Source: Shinisaurus crocodilurus (lineage: Eukaryota; Chordata; Lepidosauria; Squamata; Shinisauridae). Taken from it: a DNA stretch of 64,000 bases. The notes under the pieces were generated by a model. It worked only from the letters and a program-made list of their open reading frames with translations. It ran no database searches and was not told the origin of the DNA. The translations under genes were made by a program, and so were the position numbers. Of this stretch, positions 44,869-58,271 are shown in pieces. Position 1 is the first letter of the stretch; every line of letters starts with the position of its first letter. The stretch lies in assembly GCA_021292165.1 (NCBI GenBank), contig CM037878.1, positions 195,609,118-195,673,117 on the forward strand, written 5' to 3'.

Positions 44869-46150
44869 GCCCCAGTCCTGCAATCACACATTCTGGCACT
44901 CTGACACTGGAGACTCCAAATCAGTGAGATCCTTTTATTACAGCATATCTCACGGCATAAGCTTAACAGCTACAGTCTTCAGAAATCATACAGCTGATGG
45001 CATTTTGTTATAGGCTCTTGAAATTGTTCCACATCAAGGTAGGGGGCTGGAATGTTTCTTAAGGACCAAATTCCCCAACATTCCACCCCAAGGGAAGGAT
45101 TGGAGCCAATTCCAGATGCTCCTGTGACAAGGGAAGGCATCGTAGAAACAGGCCTGACTGACCCACACCCACCCATAGAGAGCTGAACCAACCTTCCACT
45201 GAGTTGGAACCTCTGGGGTGCCGTATGACTTGGCCTTAGGATCCGAGCAACTCCTAGCTGCTCTTCTGACGGGAAGGATCGGAGCCCTGTTGCTCCTGCG
45301 ACAAGGTAGGGGGATCTAGCAGAGAACCTGAACCAGCATGCATACCTCCACAGAGGTCAACACCAACCCTGCCACTTCGGTTGGCCCCTCAGTACTGTGT
45401 GTCCAGGCCTCTCGACAATTAGGGTCCAGAACAAGATCAGACTTGAGTCCAAAGTACTCCCCCGCATGCAGGGATTCCAACGTCCAAAGCTCCCAGCCTT
45501 GGAATCTCTACGCCACATGGGTCGAGGCATAGAAAAGTTCAGAAGTCGGGAAATAGCCCGAAGCCAGCTGGGCTCTGGGCTCCTTGATGAAGACACATCC
45601 ATAGCCATGAGAATGCACGGTCTATGAAAAGTATGACAGTCCTTTACATGGCAGGTGCTTGGTAGTAAAAGTCCGAAGCGAAGAAAGTCCAAATTAGGTA
45701 GAATCCATGTGCAGAGTGCTCCCAATAGCTCAGTCGGTGATAGATCCAAACGGACTGGGTGTCTCCCTTCTACCCTTCAGGGGTGAGGCTTCAACCAGAG
45801 TGACACCTCTGCAAACCACCCCTCCCCTCTCCTGAAGTTCCCAGAGAAGGCTACCAGCTCCTGTCTCTGCAAGGTCAAATTGCAGCTGGACGAGGGAGAC
45901 AAGTCGACTCCTGCCTGCTTTCTCCTGGGAACTCTGACAGTAATAAGCTCACACTGGTCTTGACATTCCACAGACTGACTAGGCCTCAAACCCTTCCTGA
46001 CCAGTTTCTGGTTATGAACTAGGAGGCCCACTGTATTACTGACAGTAAACACCCACAATAACCTTCAACATCAACATTTCACTACCTAAAGGGTGAAATA
46101 TGTAAATCCTGATTTTTAAAAAACCCATAGGTTGTATCCAGTGTGGTCTC
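44869..46150. other. Unclassified interval, possibly LTR-like
   Basis: It starts tgtcgggccccagtcctgca and carries gatccttttattacag and attccccaacattccacccc. These are reminiscent of a reversed LTR polyadenylation region and LTR-type pyrimidine stretches. A repeated motif (gggaaggattggagcc at 45093 and gggaaggatcggagcc at 45271) is present. No reverse transcriptase or gag could be recognised. Confidence 0.35.
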
Positions 46151-47798
46151 ATTTCCTTTTCATCCACCGCAGCAACTTGTAGCATTTGGAACGTTCTCTC
46201 TCTCCTCACAGATTGAATAAAAGAAAAAGAAAAGAAAAGCCTCTTGTTCCTCTAGGAATGCTGAACAGTGTCTTCTCTTCTCTTTGAGTTTCTCCCCCCT
46301 TTTCCTTCTGCCCCTCAGGGGAGCATGGCCTCCAAGGCATTCTTCAATAAATGCACCCACTGTAGTGGGAAAATACCATCAACCAACGGACACTCAAACT
46401 GCTTGCTGTGCCATGGAAAGGCCCACAGAGAAGATTCCTGCTCCCACTGCCAGACCTTCACCAAACAGGCCAGGAGGAACAGAACAGCACATTTCCGAGC
46501 CCTCCTTTGGGAGCAAGCTCTCAAGGTGGCAGATACAGCCATACTGAATCGGCCCCTGCATACTGCTTCAACCTCCATTTGAAGGTTGAAGAAGTTACCT
46601 CCACTCCCTTTCCTAACTTCCCTAGCTAACGTCATGGAGAGCACTTCTGGGCATCAAACCCCAATTTCGGAGCACTGGCCTGTCAAATGCCAACACCTTT
46701 GGCTGTCCCTCTGGACCAGCAGCTCAAGAGCGGACCTTCAGCGCCGTTGGTCAATTCTGAGCAGGTCAAACAGACCAAGTCCCAGAACAAGATACCCACT
46801 AATACCCGGGACCTAAAAACAAGAAGAAAAAGGCAACTCATCGAATAGAATATGCCATTGCATCCGACACTACTCCAGCCCCAATCCAGCCTCCCATAGC
46901 TAGGATGGCACCCCAAACACCACTGAGTCCACCCACACCAATTCTGAAAAAGCTACAATATCGATGTGATTGTAACTCCCTGGGTGATATCCAGTGCCTT
47001 GGCTCAATCTCGGGAGGTGAATCACAGGAACGCTTTTCACCGGAGCAATATTATCTACCTCAGGACCAATCCCCCCCCCCCAAGCATAGATCACCTCGGC
47101 ACCGACGCACCTCACCAGTCTCTTCAGTGTCTTTGGGAGCTTTCCTCTGATATCTCTATGACATGCCAAGGGAAAGCCCAGATGCTCACATTACTACAGA
47201 TCCCCCTCGCACTATTACAGGGATCTGTCACTCCCTATTACTATAGGGATACCAAATATCCATGTTACTTTGCTCCTGCTCCCCATACCCAGGATGTCCT
47301 AAACCTAGACCCTCTCACACATTATCTAAATTGCCAGAAGTCCACCTTCTGGGCTCCACCACACCACCGGATTTAATGAGCTTACTGCTCCATCTCCACC
47401 CTCCTCTCACAATGAACTTCTTCCAGGATGTTATCTTGCAAAAACTACTGGATCCACCACCAGCTACGCAATCTCCTCTGGCGGTTCAGCGTACCCAACC
47501 ATCTCTTCCTTCCAATAATGAAACTCCAACCAATAACCCCTCTTCAGCACAAGAGGATTACTGCTCCGATTCCTCTTCTACTCCCTCCAGCCTTCAATGT
47601 CCTCCCTGAATGCCACAGTAGGTGATCAAATCTCTTATCCCATTTGTTTGTTTGTTTGTTTTTTTGAAATTTTTTTAAATTGAATTTTCCAAAACAACAT
47701 TTGGCTTCCGCCTCATTGTCTGACAAACATTACCAATCCTTATCCAATCTAAGTTTCTTCTATTTTCACAGAATGAATTTCTATCACCTTACCAATAT

Positions 47799-50700
47799 TC
47801 AAAAATCAAAACCAAAAGTTATTAAGTCACTTTCCCTCCTCCCCAAGAAGTCCACCAGAGGTTTCCAGTCTTTCTTGAATGAAGTTAAATTTTTTTCTCT
47901 AATTAAACAAGTCAATTTTGCCATCTCCGCGAAGTCCAACATTTTCAACAACCAGTCTTCTATAGTTGGTATAGTTGCTTCTTTCCATTTTTGAGCATAG
48001 ATTATTCTTGCTGCCGTCATCATATATTGTAATAATGTTCCATAGTCTTTCTCAAGTTGTAAGTCCATTATACCCAATAAAAACATTTCTGGTTTCAGTT
48101 TAATATTCACTTTTAAAATATTTTGTATCCATGTGTGTATTTGTACCCAATATGTTTTCACTTTTTTACATGTACACCAAACATGATAAAATGTTCCTTC
48201 ATGACTGACATTTCCAACATACATTTGACACATTATTATACATCTTAGCCAATTTCACAGGAGTTAGGTACCAATGATACATCATCTTGTAAAAATTCTC
48301 TCTAAGATCAGAACACAATGTAAATTTTATACCTTTAGTCCACATGTGTTCCCATTGTTCCATCATTATATTATATCCAAAGTTCCTTGCCCATTTAACC
48401 ATACAGTCTTTAACTTGTTCTTCTTCTGTCCCAAACTTCAACAAAAATTTATACATTTTTGCAATTACATGATCATCACCTGTACACAATTGTATTTCAA
48501 ATTCAGACTTATCCTGTTCTATATCATACATTCTTTTATCCACTTTAAATCTCTCTAATAATTGCATGTATGAAAACCAGTGTAAGTTATAACCTTGTGT
48601 TACTAAACAATCCCGTGTTTTAATCCAGTGTGTTCCCTGACGCAATTCCAATATTTCTCGGTATTTTTACCAGTTCTCATTGCTTATCCTTTCTTTCCTG
48701 TATAATGCCTCTTGGGGTGATATCCATAAGGGTAATTTTGGGCATAACCTAGGCTTGTATTTGTTCCAAACTCTTAATAACGCCCTTCTGATATACTGGT
48801 TCTTAAAATCTACATTAACCTTAGCTTTGTCATACACAAATATCCATGCCATCCAAACCTTAGATCATGCCCTTCTAATTCTAGAAGTCTGTTATTTCTC
48901 AATGTCACCCGTTCCTTCAACCAAACAAAACAGCAAGCATTAAAATACAATTTCAAATCAGGTACACCCAATCCACCCCTTTCTTTCGCATCCTGTAGAA
49001 CTATATATTTAACACGTGGTTTCTTTCTTTGCCATATAAATTTAGATAAGTCCTTTTGCCATTCTTTAAAGGGCACATCATTAGTTAAAATCGGTAGTGT
49101 TTGAAATAAGAACATCATTCTTGGTAAAACATTCATTTTTATCACCGAAATCCTACCCAACAAAGACAATTTTAATTTCTCCCATTTCAACATATCATTT
49201 TTAATTCCTGACCATATCTTAACATAATTGTTTTGAAACAACATGGAATTCAAATTTGTCATTATGATACCAAGATATTTTACTCTTTTTTCAATTTTAA
49301 AACCCGATGTTTGCATCAATATCTGTTGGTCTTCCGCTCTCATATTCTTCACCAACATTTTTGTTTTTTCATGATTTACCTTGAATCCTGCCAACCCTCC
49401 AAACTCATTTAATTTATCCAACAGAGTTTGCACTCCTTGTCGTGGATTTTCCAAGACTATCATCAAATCATCTGCAAAAGCTCTCAACTTGTATGATTCT
49501 TTTTTAATTTTTATTCCTGGGATTCTTCCATCTTGCCTAATATCTCTAAGCAAAACTTCTAGAACTAAAATAAACAGTAGTGGAGATAATGGACAGCCTT
49601 GTCTTGTTCCCTTTTGTATCATACAGGGCTTTGGCAATTCACCGTTAACAATTATTTGTGCTTTTTGTGTCGAATATATCGATTTTACTCCTTTAATAAA
49701 ATTCTCTCCAAAATCCATTTCATTCATTACTCCAAATAAAAAACTCCAGTTCACGTTGTCAAAGGCTTTTTCAGCATCCAAAAAAATCAGTGCTGCTTGT
49801 TTTTTAAATATGACAATTTAAATATTCCAACACATCCAACGCAGTTCTAATGTTATCTCTTAATTGTCTTTTAGGCAGAAAACCACATTGATCCTGATGA
49901 ATAAACTCTTGTAAAATTTTCTTTAATCTTCCAGATAGAATCATTGTAAATAATTTATAATCATTATTCAATAATGAAATTGGCCTATAATTTTTAACAG
50001 AAGTCAAGTCTTGTCCTTCTTTAGGTATCAATGCAATGTTAGCCTCTCTCCATGTATCTGGTAACTTCCCATTTTGTAGGATATTATTCATAGTCCTTTA
50101 TAGTGGTTGTAACAACTCATCTTCAAAACATTTGTAATAAATTGCTGACAGTCCATCAGGGCCCGGTGTTTTCCCTTTTTTAGATTTTTTAATTGCTTCA
50201 GATAATTCTTGTATAGTTATAGGGCCATTCATAATTTGTCTTTGATATTCTGTAATCTTTGGCAAATTTTGCCGTTGCAAATAATCTTCTATTCTTTTTT
50301 CAGAAATATTTCCCCCTTTATATAATTGTGAATAAAATTGAAAAAAACGCTCTTTTCATACCCAAATTATCCGTTATTTCAGTGTTGTCCTCCAACAGCT
50401 TAAGTATTACTCTCTTCTCTCTCTCTTTCCTTATTTTATATGCCAACCATTTCCCTGGTTTATTAGCAAATTCAAAATTCCTTTGCTTGGCATAACTCAA
50501 TTTCATTTCCAGTTCTTGCGTCGTCAACATAGATAACTGCCTCTGCAGTGCTTTAATTTGCCATGAAATATTAGTATTATTTGGAGATCTTTCTAATTCC
50601 TTCTCTTTCTCTCTGATTTCCAATAAAATCTTTTCTGTCTTTTCTTGTCTCTTTTTTTTAAGAAAGGAGTTATGTCGTATAAATTGTTCTCTGATGAAGG

Positions 50701-51546
50701 CTTTACTTGTATCCCAAACTATTTGTAAGTCCACACCTTTGTCTAGGTTATTTGCAAAAAATTCTCTCAGTTTATGCTTACAGTCTTGGACCACCCTTTC
50801 TTGTTTCAATAGTGATTCATTAAATCTCCATCTAAATGAACCCTTCTTCCTTTTGAAAGTCACAGAAACTGGATTATGGTCAGAAAACGTTTTTGGCAAT
50901 ATTTCAGCTTTATAGATTTCCATAGCCATAGCTTTCGACAACCAAATCATATCAAGTCTTGCATGTGATTTATGTCTATCAGAAAAAAAATGTAAATTCT
51001 CTGGAGTCTCCATTTTTAGTTCTCCAAATGTCCACCAACTCCAGATTTTCTATTAATTCAAAAAAACTTTTTGGCAATTTCCCCTGATTTTTTCTTATAT
51101 CTTTTTCCGAATGTCTATCTTGTTTTGGTGACACCACTCCATTCCAATCACCCATTAAACACCAGTTTTCGTATGTAGATTCCAAAAGCCTATCCACAAG
51201 ACCTTTATAAAACATAGATTTGTTTTCATTTGGTGCATAAACCCCTACTACCAATATTTTCTTTCCAGAAATATTAACTTCTACTCCCAACATATCTACC
51301 TTGTTCATCTGAAAAGATCAATATTGGAGAAAGTTTATTCTTTACATATAAAACCACACCATTTTTTTTCTTTGTACTAGCTGAAATAAATTCTTCTCCA
51401 AGTTTCTTTTGTATCAAGTATTTTGAATCTCTTTTATTTATATGTGTCTCTTGTAAATAAATCAAATCCAAATAATGAAATATTTTTCTCCTCTTTTGTG
51501 GTGCATTCGCACCATTTATATTCCAAGACAAAAATTTGTAATCCAT
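47799..51546 (-). pseudogene. L1 ORF2 (endonuclease/reverse transcriptase), frameshifted
   Basis: It has the order endonuclease (51546 to about 50850), linker, reverse transcriptase (about 50280-49100) and C-terminal cysteine region to 47799. The catalytic FADD is near 49470. Breaks appear near 51.30, 51.0, 50.33, 50.09, 49.80 and 48.66 kb. Continuous blocks between breaks are up to 323 codons, so decay is recent to moderate. Confidence 0.88.
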
Positions 51547-51581
51547 TTTTAATCAGATTAATTTGTAATCCACATAGGATT

Positions 51582-52479
51582 CTAAACTGCACCTCCAGTC
51601 TCATCCCAAGACCCTTGTGGTTTTATTTCCCACTTTCCCACAAAATTTCTCGCCTTCTCCACTGTACTGAACTTATATCTCCTTTGGTTCATGGTAAAAC
51701 TAACTACTCCTGGCAATTCCCATCTATATCGAATATTTTGCTGTTTAAGCTTCTCAGTCAAAAATATATATTCTTTCCTTTTTTGCAAAATCCTTGGTGG
51801 AATTTCCTTCAAAACAATTATTTCCACGTCTTTCCCCTCATCATTCAGCATCATTTTCTCCTTATAGTGTTGTTGAATAACTTGATCTCTTAAACTTTTC
51901 CTGACAAACCAAATCAAGACATCTCTCGTTTTTAACAGCAAAACGAGAGTTAATTCTGTAAACTCTGTCAATTTCTGCTTGCATGTCTTTCATTTCCATA
52001 CTCAAAAAATCTGCTAACAATTCAATAATCCTCTTTGTAATGTCTTCTGATTGTTGTTCTGGAATTGATCTCAATCTTAAACAACACTCATTTCGTCTTA
52101 GCTCCATCAGCGCCAGATCGTTTAAGCATTTTTCAAGATATTGTTCTGTCTCTTGACATTTAACTTCTAAGGTCAAGACCTTCTGATTTGTGCGACCCAA
52201 CTCCTGGGAAACTTGTTCATGTGATGTTTGCATTTTATTAATTGTTACTTCTAAACTTGTCAATCTTTCATCAAGTTTTTTCTCTAAGTTCTCAAAGGAT
52301 TGTTTTTGTTCATTAAAAAAATTTGCTTGCTCTTCTGAAGACTTTTGACATTGATCCATCATGTTTGTCATTTTTGACATCATTAAATTAAAACTCTCAG
52401 CCATTGTTTGATTTTCTTCCACATGGGAAGATTTCCTTCTTTCTTTCAATTGCTTTGCGTCTTTTTTTGGTGGCATCAT
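51582..52479 (-). pseudogene. L1 ORF1 (frameshifted)
   Basis: ORF1 encodes the L1 RNA-binding chaperone. The first frame (52479 down to about 51862) gives a lysine-rich start and a heptad-rich coiled coil (FFNEQKQSFENLEKKLDERL). The second frame (51971-51582) supplies the C-terminal domain (RKSLRDQVIQQHYKEKMM, EIIVLKEIPPRIL, YRWELPGVVSF). They overlap around 51.86-51.97 kb, indicating a frameshift. ORF2 begins 35 bases downstream. Confidence 0.85.
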
Positions 52480-53326
52480 GCAATATATATGTTCTTTTTA
52501 ACACTGCTATCGCTTCTGTCTGATTTACGGCAGCACTCGCCTGCTCTTATCTTGTTCTTGGTATTTCAAAACAAGCAGAGTTTCTTTCCCATAGCGTAAC
52601 AGCAAAAATAGTTCACATTTAACAACCGCCCATTCGACATTAAGTAAAAAAAAAAAATACACAGTCCAATTAATTCTTCTGGAACTCCCCTCCTGTATAT
52701 ACTCCTTATTTCTTAATTACTTCTTGACCATTTATTTATTTCGGTTTTGGTTTAAGCAGTTTTATTTCTTCACCCCCCCCTTCTTCTCCGATACAGAAAA
52801 TAGAAACTGACCTGGGAATGGTGAGTCTGCCAGATGCTGGGTCTTTAACTCATAAATTTTTCTTCTTAAAAAGATGTTACAAGGAGGCTTGCGGATATTG
52901 TCTCATAAATCAGAGCATAAGCCCTAATTCAGAGATACGGAGCCTGGTTCGAGGACGTTGTTAACTCCTGCCACTCCTCTGCTGCTCAGAACTTGCCGGA
53001 GGAAGAATCTCTGTCGAAAAATCCCGCCTCTGACAAGGAGCTTGCATTTACGGAGCATATGAGGTTAATCCTTCGATCTGTCTCTTATCCGAGGCAGATT
53101 GGTAGCCAGAAGTTTTATCTGGTTACCCCAGAAACCAGGCTGCTTCTTTTCCCTGGGTGAGAGCCCTGCGAAAAAGCTTCAAACCGCCATTCCTGTTCCT
53201 CCGGAAGTTCAAATCTCTTATCCCATTTGGATGATATCAGATCCTATGCAGAGCAAGTCCTGAGAATGGCTAAGTCTCTTAGTTTAGAAATCAAAGTTCC
53301 TCCGGCTCCCATCACAGACCTGGTGT

Positions 53327-53960
53327 CAGGACCGGTGCAGGGCAGTTTGGCGCCCTAGGCTAAATTATATTTAGCGCCCCCCCTCTCGTGCCGTGGGGGG
53401 GGCTCCGGAAAGCAGCCCTGCTCTGCAACTTCCCGCCGCCGCCACCGGACCCCCCCCTGCACGCTGCCACTGCCGCCCCCCACCTACCTTCCCACACCTC
53501 CTCCAAAAAGGGACCCCCGCGCTCTGTTTTTGGCCGGGGGAAACCAGAGCAACAGGGCTGTTTAAGCTCTGTTGCCCTGGTTCCTCCCGCCAAAACAGAG
53601 CGCGGGCGGGGCTCCGGAAACAACGCGGAGAAGATAGGTGTCAGGGGGGGAGGCGGCGCGGAGGCGAGGCGAGGTGGGGGGGAGGCGGCGGGGGGGGAGG
53701 CGGCGGGGGGGAGGCGGCGCAGAGGCGAGGCGAGGTGGGGGGAGGCGGCGCGGAGGCGAGGCAAGGTGGGGGGGAGGCGCCCAGGCTCGGCCCCACCACT
53801 ACTCCGGGCGCAATCCCCCGCACTGACCTGGCTTTCTCGGTGAGGCGGGCGGGCAGGGCAGGAACGCGCCGGCAGCGAAGAGGAGCGCAGCGTTCTGCGC
53901 CCTCTTCCGCTACGCGCCCTAGGCAACAGCCTAGTTGGCCTAGCGGTAGCGCCGGCCCTG
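53327..53960. mobile_element. GC-rich hAT-type MITE with internal minisatellite
   Basis: 634 bp with ends CAGGACCGGTGC and GCGCCGGCCCTG (imperfect inverted repeats). It is flanked by CCTGGTGT at 53319-53326 and 53961-53968, a perfect 8-bp duplication. Inside is a gcggaggcgaggcgaggtgg-type minisatellite (about 53650-53780) and near-terminal gcgccctaggc repeats. It is inserted in the gag region of DIRS copy II. The long GC-rich frames inside are composition artefacts. Confidence 0.88.
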
Positions 53961-56900
53961 CCTGGTGTTCAACCTGGTACAATCAGACCTGACACCACCA
54001 GTCACCATTCTGATGCTTCCTACCTTAATCCATGTAATTAAACAATCCTAGGAAAAACCCTCCACTTCAGCACCAACATCTCAGAAAATAGAGAACCAAG
54101 AAGAAGGCTGTGCCTTTCTTATCAAACATCCTGCTCCTAACTCAATAATAGTAGAAGCATCACAATCAAAGTCTAAACACAAACCTCATTCCTCCCCCAT
54201 TGATTTGGAGGGAAGGAAATTAGACGCAATCGGTTATAGGATTTACTCTACAGCAGCACTATCTCTTAGAGTGGCCAACTTTCAGGCATGTATGTCAGCC
54301 TGTCAACAATTTTTATAGGACAGAGTAGCATCATTCTTCAACTGCCTTCTAGAAGATGTCAGGAACCTGGTGGTGATATTCCAAACTGAGGTACAAAGGC
54401 TAGCAAGCCAACAAATTAATACAGCCTGCCACGTGGCCAACTGTGGCTCCAAATCCTTGGCAGCCACCATCTCCCTCAGACGACATGCATGGCTTCACAC
54501 CTCCAGCCTTCAACAGGAAGCAAAGTCGAGAGTTGAAGACCTCCCGTTCAATGGTGAAGGACTATTCAGTGTGTCCACAGATGACCTGCTTGATCAAATA
54601 CACACAATCAAAACTTCTGCTCATAAAATGAGAATAGCCTCCCAGTCATCAGCAGCCTCCACCAATCATTCATGCCAGTATTGGTATCGTCAGTGGCCAC
54701 CTCGTCCCATCTTGACTAGGAACCAGGCAGGGCCCCTAAACAGGGATCTTACCCCCCTTCCAATCAAAACCAATACCAACAACCCTTCCATTGAAAGAAC
54801 TCTGAGCAGACTAAATGGCGCCTTTGACTCTTACTACAGAGCCCAACTCAGGGCTCCTCATTGCTACAACAGATTGAAACCCTTCCTATCAGCCTGGAAG
54901 GATTTTACTACAGACAAGTGAGTGATTTCCATCGTCACCCAAGACTATCTTATTGAATTTGAAGAACCTCCTCCTGTAGGGGTCTTCTGCTCCACCTGGT
55001 CTACTCGCAGTTGCCACCCTCCTCAGCATGGGCACGATAGATAAACTCCCCTTTACTCAAAGGACTACGGCTTCTTTTCAAGATATTTCACAGTCCCCAA
55101 AAGTATGGTGTCCTCTGCCCTATATTAGACTTTCCATCCACCCCTAAAAACTCAGAATGATTACACGCACAGCCATACTCTCCCTCCTACACCGAGGAGA
55201 TTGGTTTGTGGCAATAGACCTCCAAGTTGTCTACTTCCATATTGCTATACACCCTGTGTCTCACCCCTTCCTCAGATTCACCTTAGCCAACAAATCTCTC
55301 AGACTCCAGGTCAATGAGGAAAAATCCTACCTCACCCCATCTTGAACTCGACAGTTTATTGGGGCACTCCTCAATTTGACTCGAGCTCAAACATAGCTCC
55401 CAAGGGACAGAGAGTACACCCTCCGCTCCCTTGTGATGGATCTTTCCACCGCTCAATCCTGCCAAGCGGTTATGATCCAGTGCCTCCTTGGGCTCATGGC
55501 CTCAACTTTGGCAGTCACTCATCTAGCCCACTTCAGCATGAGGCCACTCCAATCTTGGTTTGTGCAAACCTTCAGTTCAGACAAGGACTCCAAAACACAC
55601 TATCTGTTCCTCCCCGAAACCGTCAGGCACTCTTTGAATTGGTGGATTCACATGCCCCACCTTCTCTGGGATTTCAGCTTCCACACACCCTGCCCAACAG
55701 TCACGGTCATGACAGACATGGCACTCCACTGCTGGGGAGCTTATTGCCGCTCCCTCACAATCAAAGGACTCTGGCATCACTGGGAACAGACACTATATCA
55801 ATCAACTGGAGCTCCTTGTGGTCTCCAAGGGCCTTTGGGCTTTCAAACCAGCTATCACAGGGTCAGTTGTACAAATCACAACAGGCAATACCATTGTTCT
55901 CTTCTACATAAACAAGGTGGTACAAAATCACTTCCACTCATAAACCTTACCCTCAGTCTCTGGGATTGGTGCATCCAATGCCACATCACTCCATTTGCCA
56001 TGCACCTAGTGGAAACATCCAGTACTCTTGCCGACTCCCCCCATGAGTAGGAACTCACTCTGAGAGTAACACAAAAACTCTTGAGAAGGTGGGACAACCT
56101 CAAGATAGACCCATTCTCCACAGTCCTACCCACAAAATGTTCTTGCTGCAGCAGAGTGGGCCACAACCCAGAACCTCTGGGAGATGCTTTTCTCCTCCAC
56201 TGGGGGAACAGATTAAACTTACGCCTTCCCTCTCTTCCCACTGATCACGAGGGTTGTGATGAAAATATGTGATGACAGGGCCCAGTGCATCTGGATTACT
56301 CCTTGGTGGCCCAGGCAGATGTGGTTTGCACCTCTCCTCCTTTCCAAATGCACCTACCTCCACCTGCTGCTTTCTCCTCAATGAGCAATGGAATGATCAG
56401 GCACCCTGACTTGCAGTCCCTTGGCCTCACACCCTGGAAGATAACCAGCCCTGCAGCTTCTTGAATCAAGTTTTAGACGGCCTCACAGAAACCTTCCACC
56501 CGAGCCTCTTACACTGCCAAGTGGAGAAAATTCTAGGCATTTGTAGTACCAACTCAACAAGACCAAATACCATGTAGTCTTTTGACCATACTGGATTTCC
56601 TCCTCTCGTTAAATGCTAAGGGCTTAGCTTTCTCTTCCATTAAAGTGTACCTGGCAGCAATCTCATTGAACCACAATTACATCGAGGGATCTTTGGTCAT
56701 TTCACATCCCTATGTAAAGACCTTAAAGGTCTTGCCAACTCTACCTGCAAGTTCCTTCCTGGAGTCTGTCCATAGTATTAACTCAACTAACAGCTAAACC
56801 ATTTGAACCTCTAGCCACAGTCAACCTTCGACTCCTCACCATGAAGGTAGTCTTCTTAGTTGTCATTACTTTCACCCACAGGGAGAATAAGCTGTATGTC

Positions 56901-57711
56901 CTAGGCTATGCCATAACCAACCACTCCTTATTTTCCACAAGGGTAGTGTTACACCCAAATTGCTCCTTCCTTCTCATGGTTGTCTCTCAATTTCATTTAA
57001 ATCAGGAGATAGTACTGCCGGTCTTACTTCCTTAGCCCAGGGATGGGGACTCAGACTCCAAGACTCGACTCGTGAGTCAGAATGAGTCCTCCCTCCCACT
57101 CGAGTCCTACTCGAGTCCCTATATTTTTAATGGGACTCTAGACTCTACTCGGGACTCGGAACAAAGTTCCAAGTCCCTGTTTCCAGTAGGTTCCTTTTTC
57201 ATGCTGCACCACCTCGGTGCGGGGGAACCATTTAAATGTTGCTCCAGTAGCCGTGGAGCCAGGCAGAGCAGCTGGAGGGCAGGAGACACCGAGGTAGGCA
57301 GCACTGGAGAGGGGAAAGAAACTTACAAAAAGAGTTAAGTTAGCTGCTTTCTTTCTTTTTTAAATTGCTGTGTGTGTTTCTGTGTGTATTCTGCAAAGGC
57401 AGGTTTCTTCCAGGCAATTCCATCCACTTTCCAAGGAACTTAAATAAAACTCATGACTACAAAGTTTGTTTGATTTCCCCCCCTTCTCATCCGTTTTTAC
57501 AAAAGGTTTGTGTAGTTGAGTTGTTGTTGTTTTTAATTGTTGGGTGGGGGGGTAATTATTATTTTCATAGAAAGGTAAAAGAAATCTTAAGAAGGTGGGG
57601 CGGGTGGGAAGAAGGGGGAACACGTCTAACGATCTGCCACCTTAAGGAATCTTTTGGTTTTTCTTACCTTGAAGCGAAGGCATCTCTGCATGACAGATTT
57701 TTGAACTGGTT

Positions 57712-57802
57712 TAGGCTGCAATCCTTGATACATTTACCTGGAAGTAAAGCCCCACTGAAAACAGTGGGACTTGTTTCTGAGCAGATGTGTAGGGTTGCAT
57801 GC
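57712..57802. mobile_element. Small fold-back MITE
   Basis: It has ggctgcaatccttgatacat, ttacctggaagtaaagcccc, actgaaaacagtgggacttg and gtagggttgcat, the usual order of this squamate repeat. Confidence 0.65.
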
Positions 57803-58130
57803 TGCAAAATCATACCTTCCCCACCATAGTTTAACTGGTATAAACACAAATACAGGTTTGTTGTGCAGATCTGCCCTCAGCGATACAAAAATAAGTGCTT
57901 TCCCATGCCGCCGCCCGCCCCCCCCCCCGCTCTGTTGGATCATTTACTATTGATGTGGGAAGATGCAAGCTTTTCAGTTACACAGAACTCTTCATCACTC
58001 ATAATTTTTTATTTGTTGTTGCTCATGGCTGCATCTCAAGTTCAACACTAGGGTGTTGGAGCGGGGAAAAAAGCACTGCCAGCAAAGTTTAGTTTTGAAA
58101 AAATTACAATTGTAAGGGATCAAGCTTGCT

Positions 58131-58271
58131 GGAAATTCACCCCCTCTCCGCCCCTACTCTTTAAGAACCTAAGAAGAGCCATGGTGGATCAGACCAAGGA
58201 TCCATCTAGTCCAGCATTCTGTTCACACAGTGGGTTCTTAAAGCGTAGGGTCGGAGAGAGGGTGAATTTCC
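58131..58271. repeat. 39-bp inverted repeat flanking a SINE-like segment
   Basis: Arms 58131-58169 and 58233-58271 match at 36 of 39 bases. The 63-bp loop is the taagaagagccatggtggat, cagaccaaggatccatctag, tccagcattctgttcacaca motif of a common squamate SINE. Outer 15-bp arms (58116-58130 and 58394-58408) also pair. Confidence 0.8.

Larger units (their letters stand above)
47647..53208 (-). mobile_element. Near-full-length L1 LINE, 21-bp target duplication
   Basis: This is a 5562-bp insertion in DIRS copy II, flanked by perfect 21-bp duplications (47626-47646 and 53209-53229, starting tcaaatctcttatcccattt). The 5' UTR is about 52480-53208. ORF1 starts at 52479 (MMPPKKDAKQLKERRK, then a long coiled coil and an RRM-like region) and shifts frame near 51.9 kb. 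ORF2 starts at 51546 with the endonuclease (FLSWNINGANAP, YLQETHI, MGDWNGVV). The RT follows around 49.3-50.1 kb (NYRPISLLNNDYK, MDAEKAFDNVNW, GTRQGCPLSPLLF, AFADDLMIVL). A C-terminal knuckle (CWKC then C-x-C) lies near 48.2 kb. The tail is (TTTG)n-like on the + strand. About six frame breaks make it inactive. Confidence 0.95.

Noticed and set aside
53388..53992. Long overlapping GC-rich reading frames (up to about 199 codons) on both strands
   Set aside because: They lie inside the hAT MITE and its minisatellite, have arginine/glycine/alanine low complexity in every frame, and are composition artefacts.
57365..57829. 154-codon plus-strand frame
   Set aside because: It runs through an unclassified repeat and a MITE and has no recognisable family motif.
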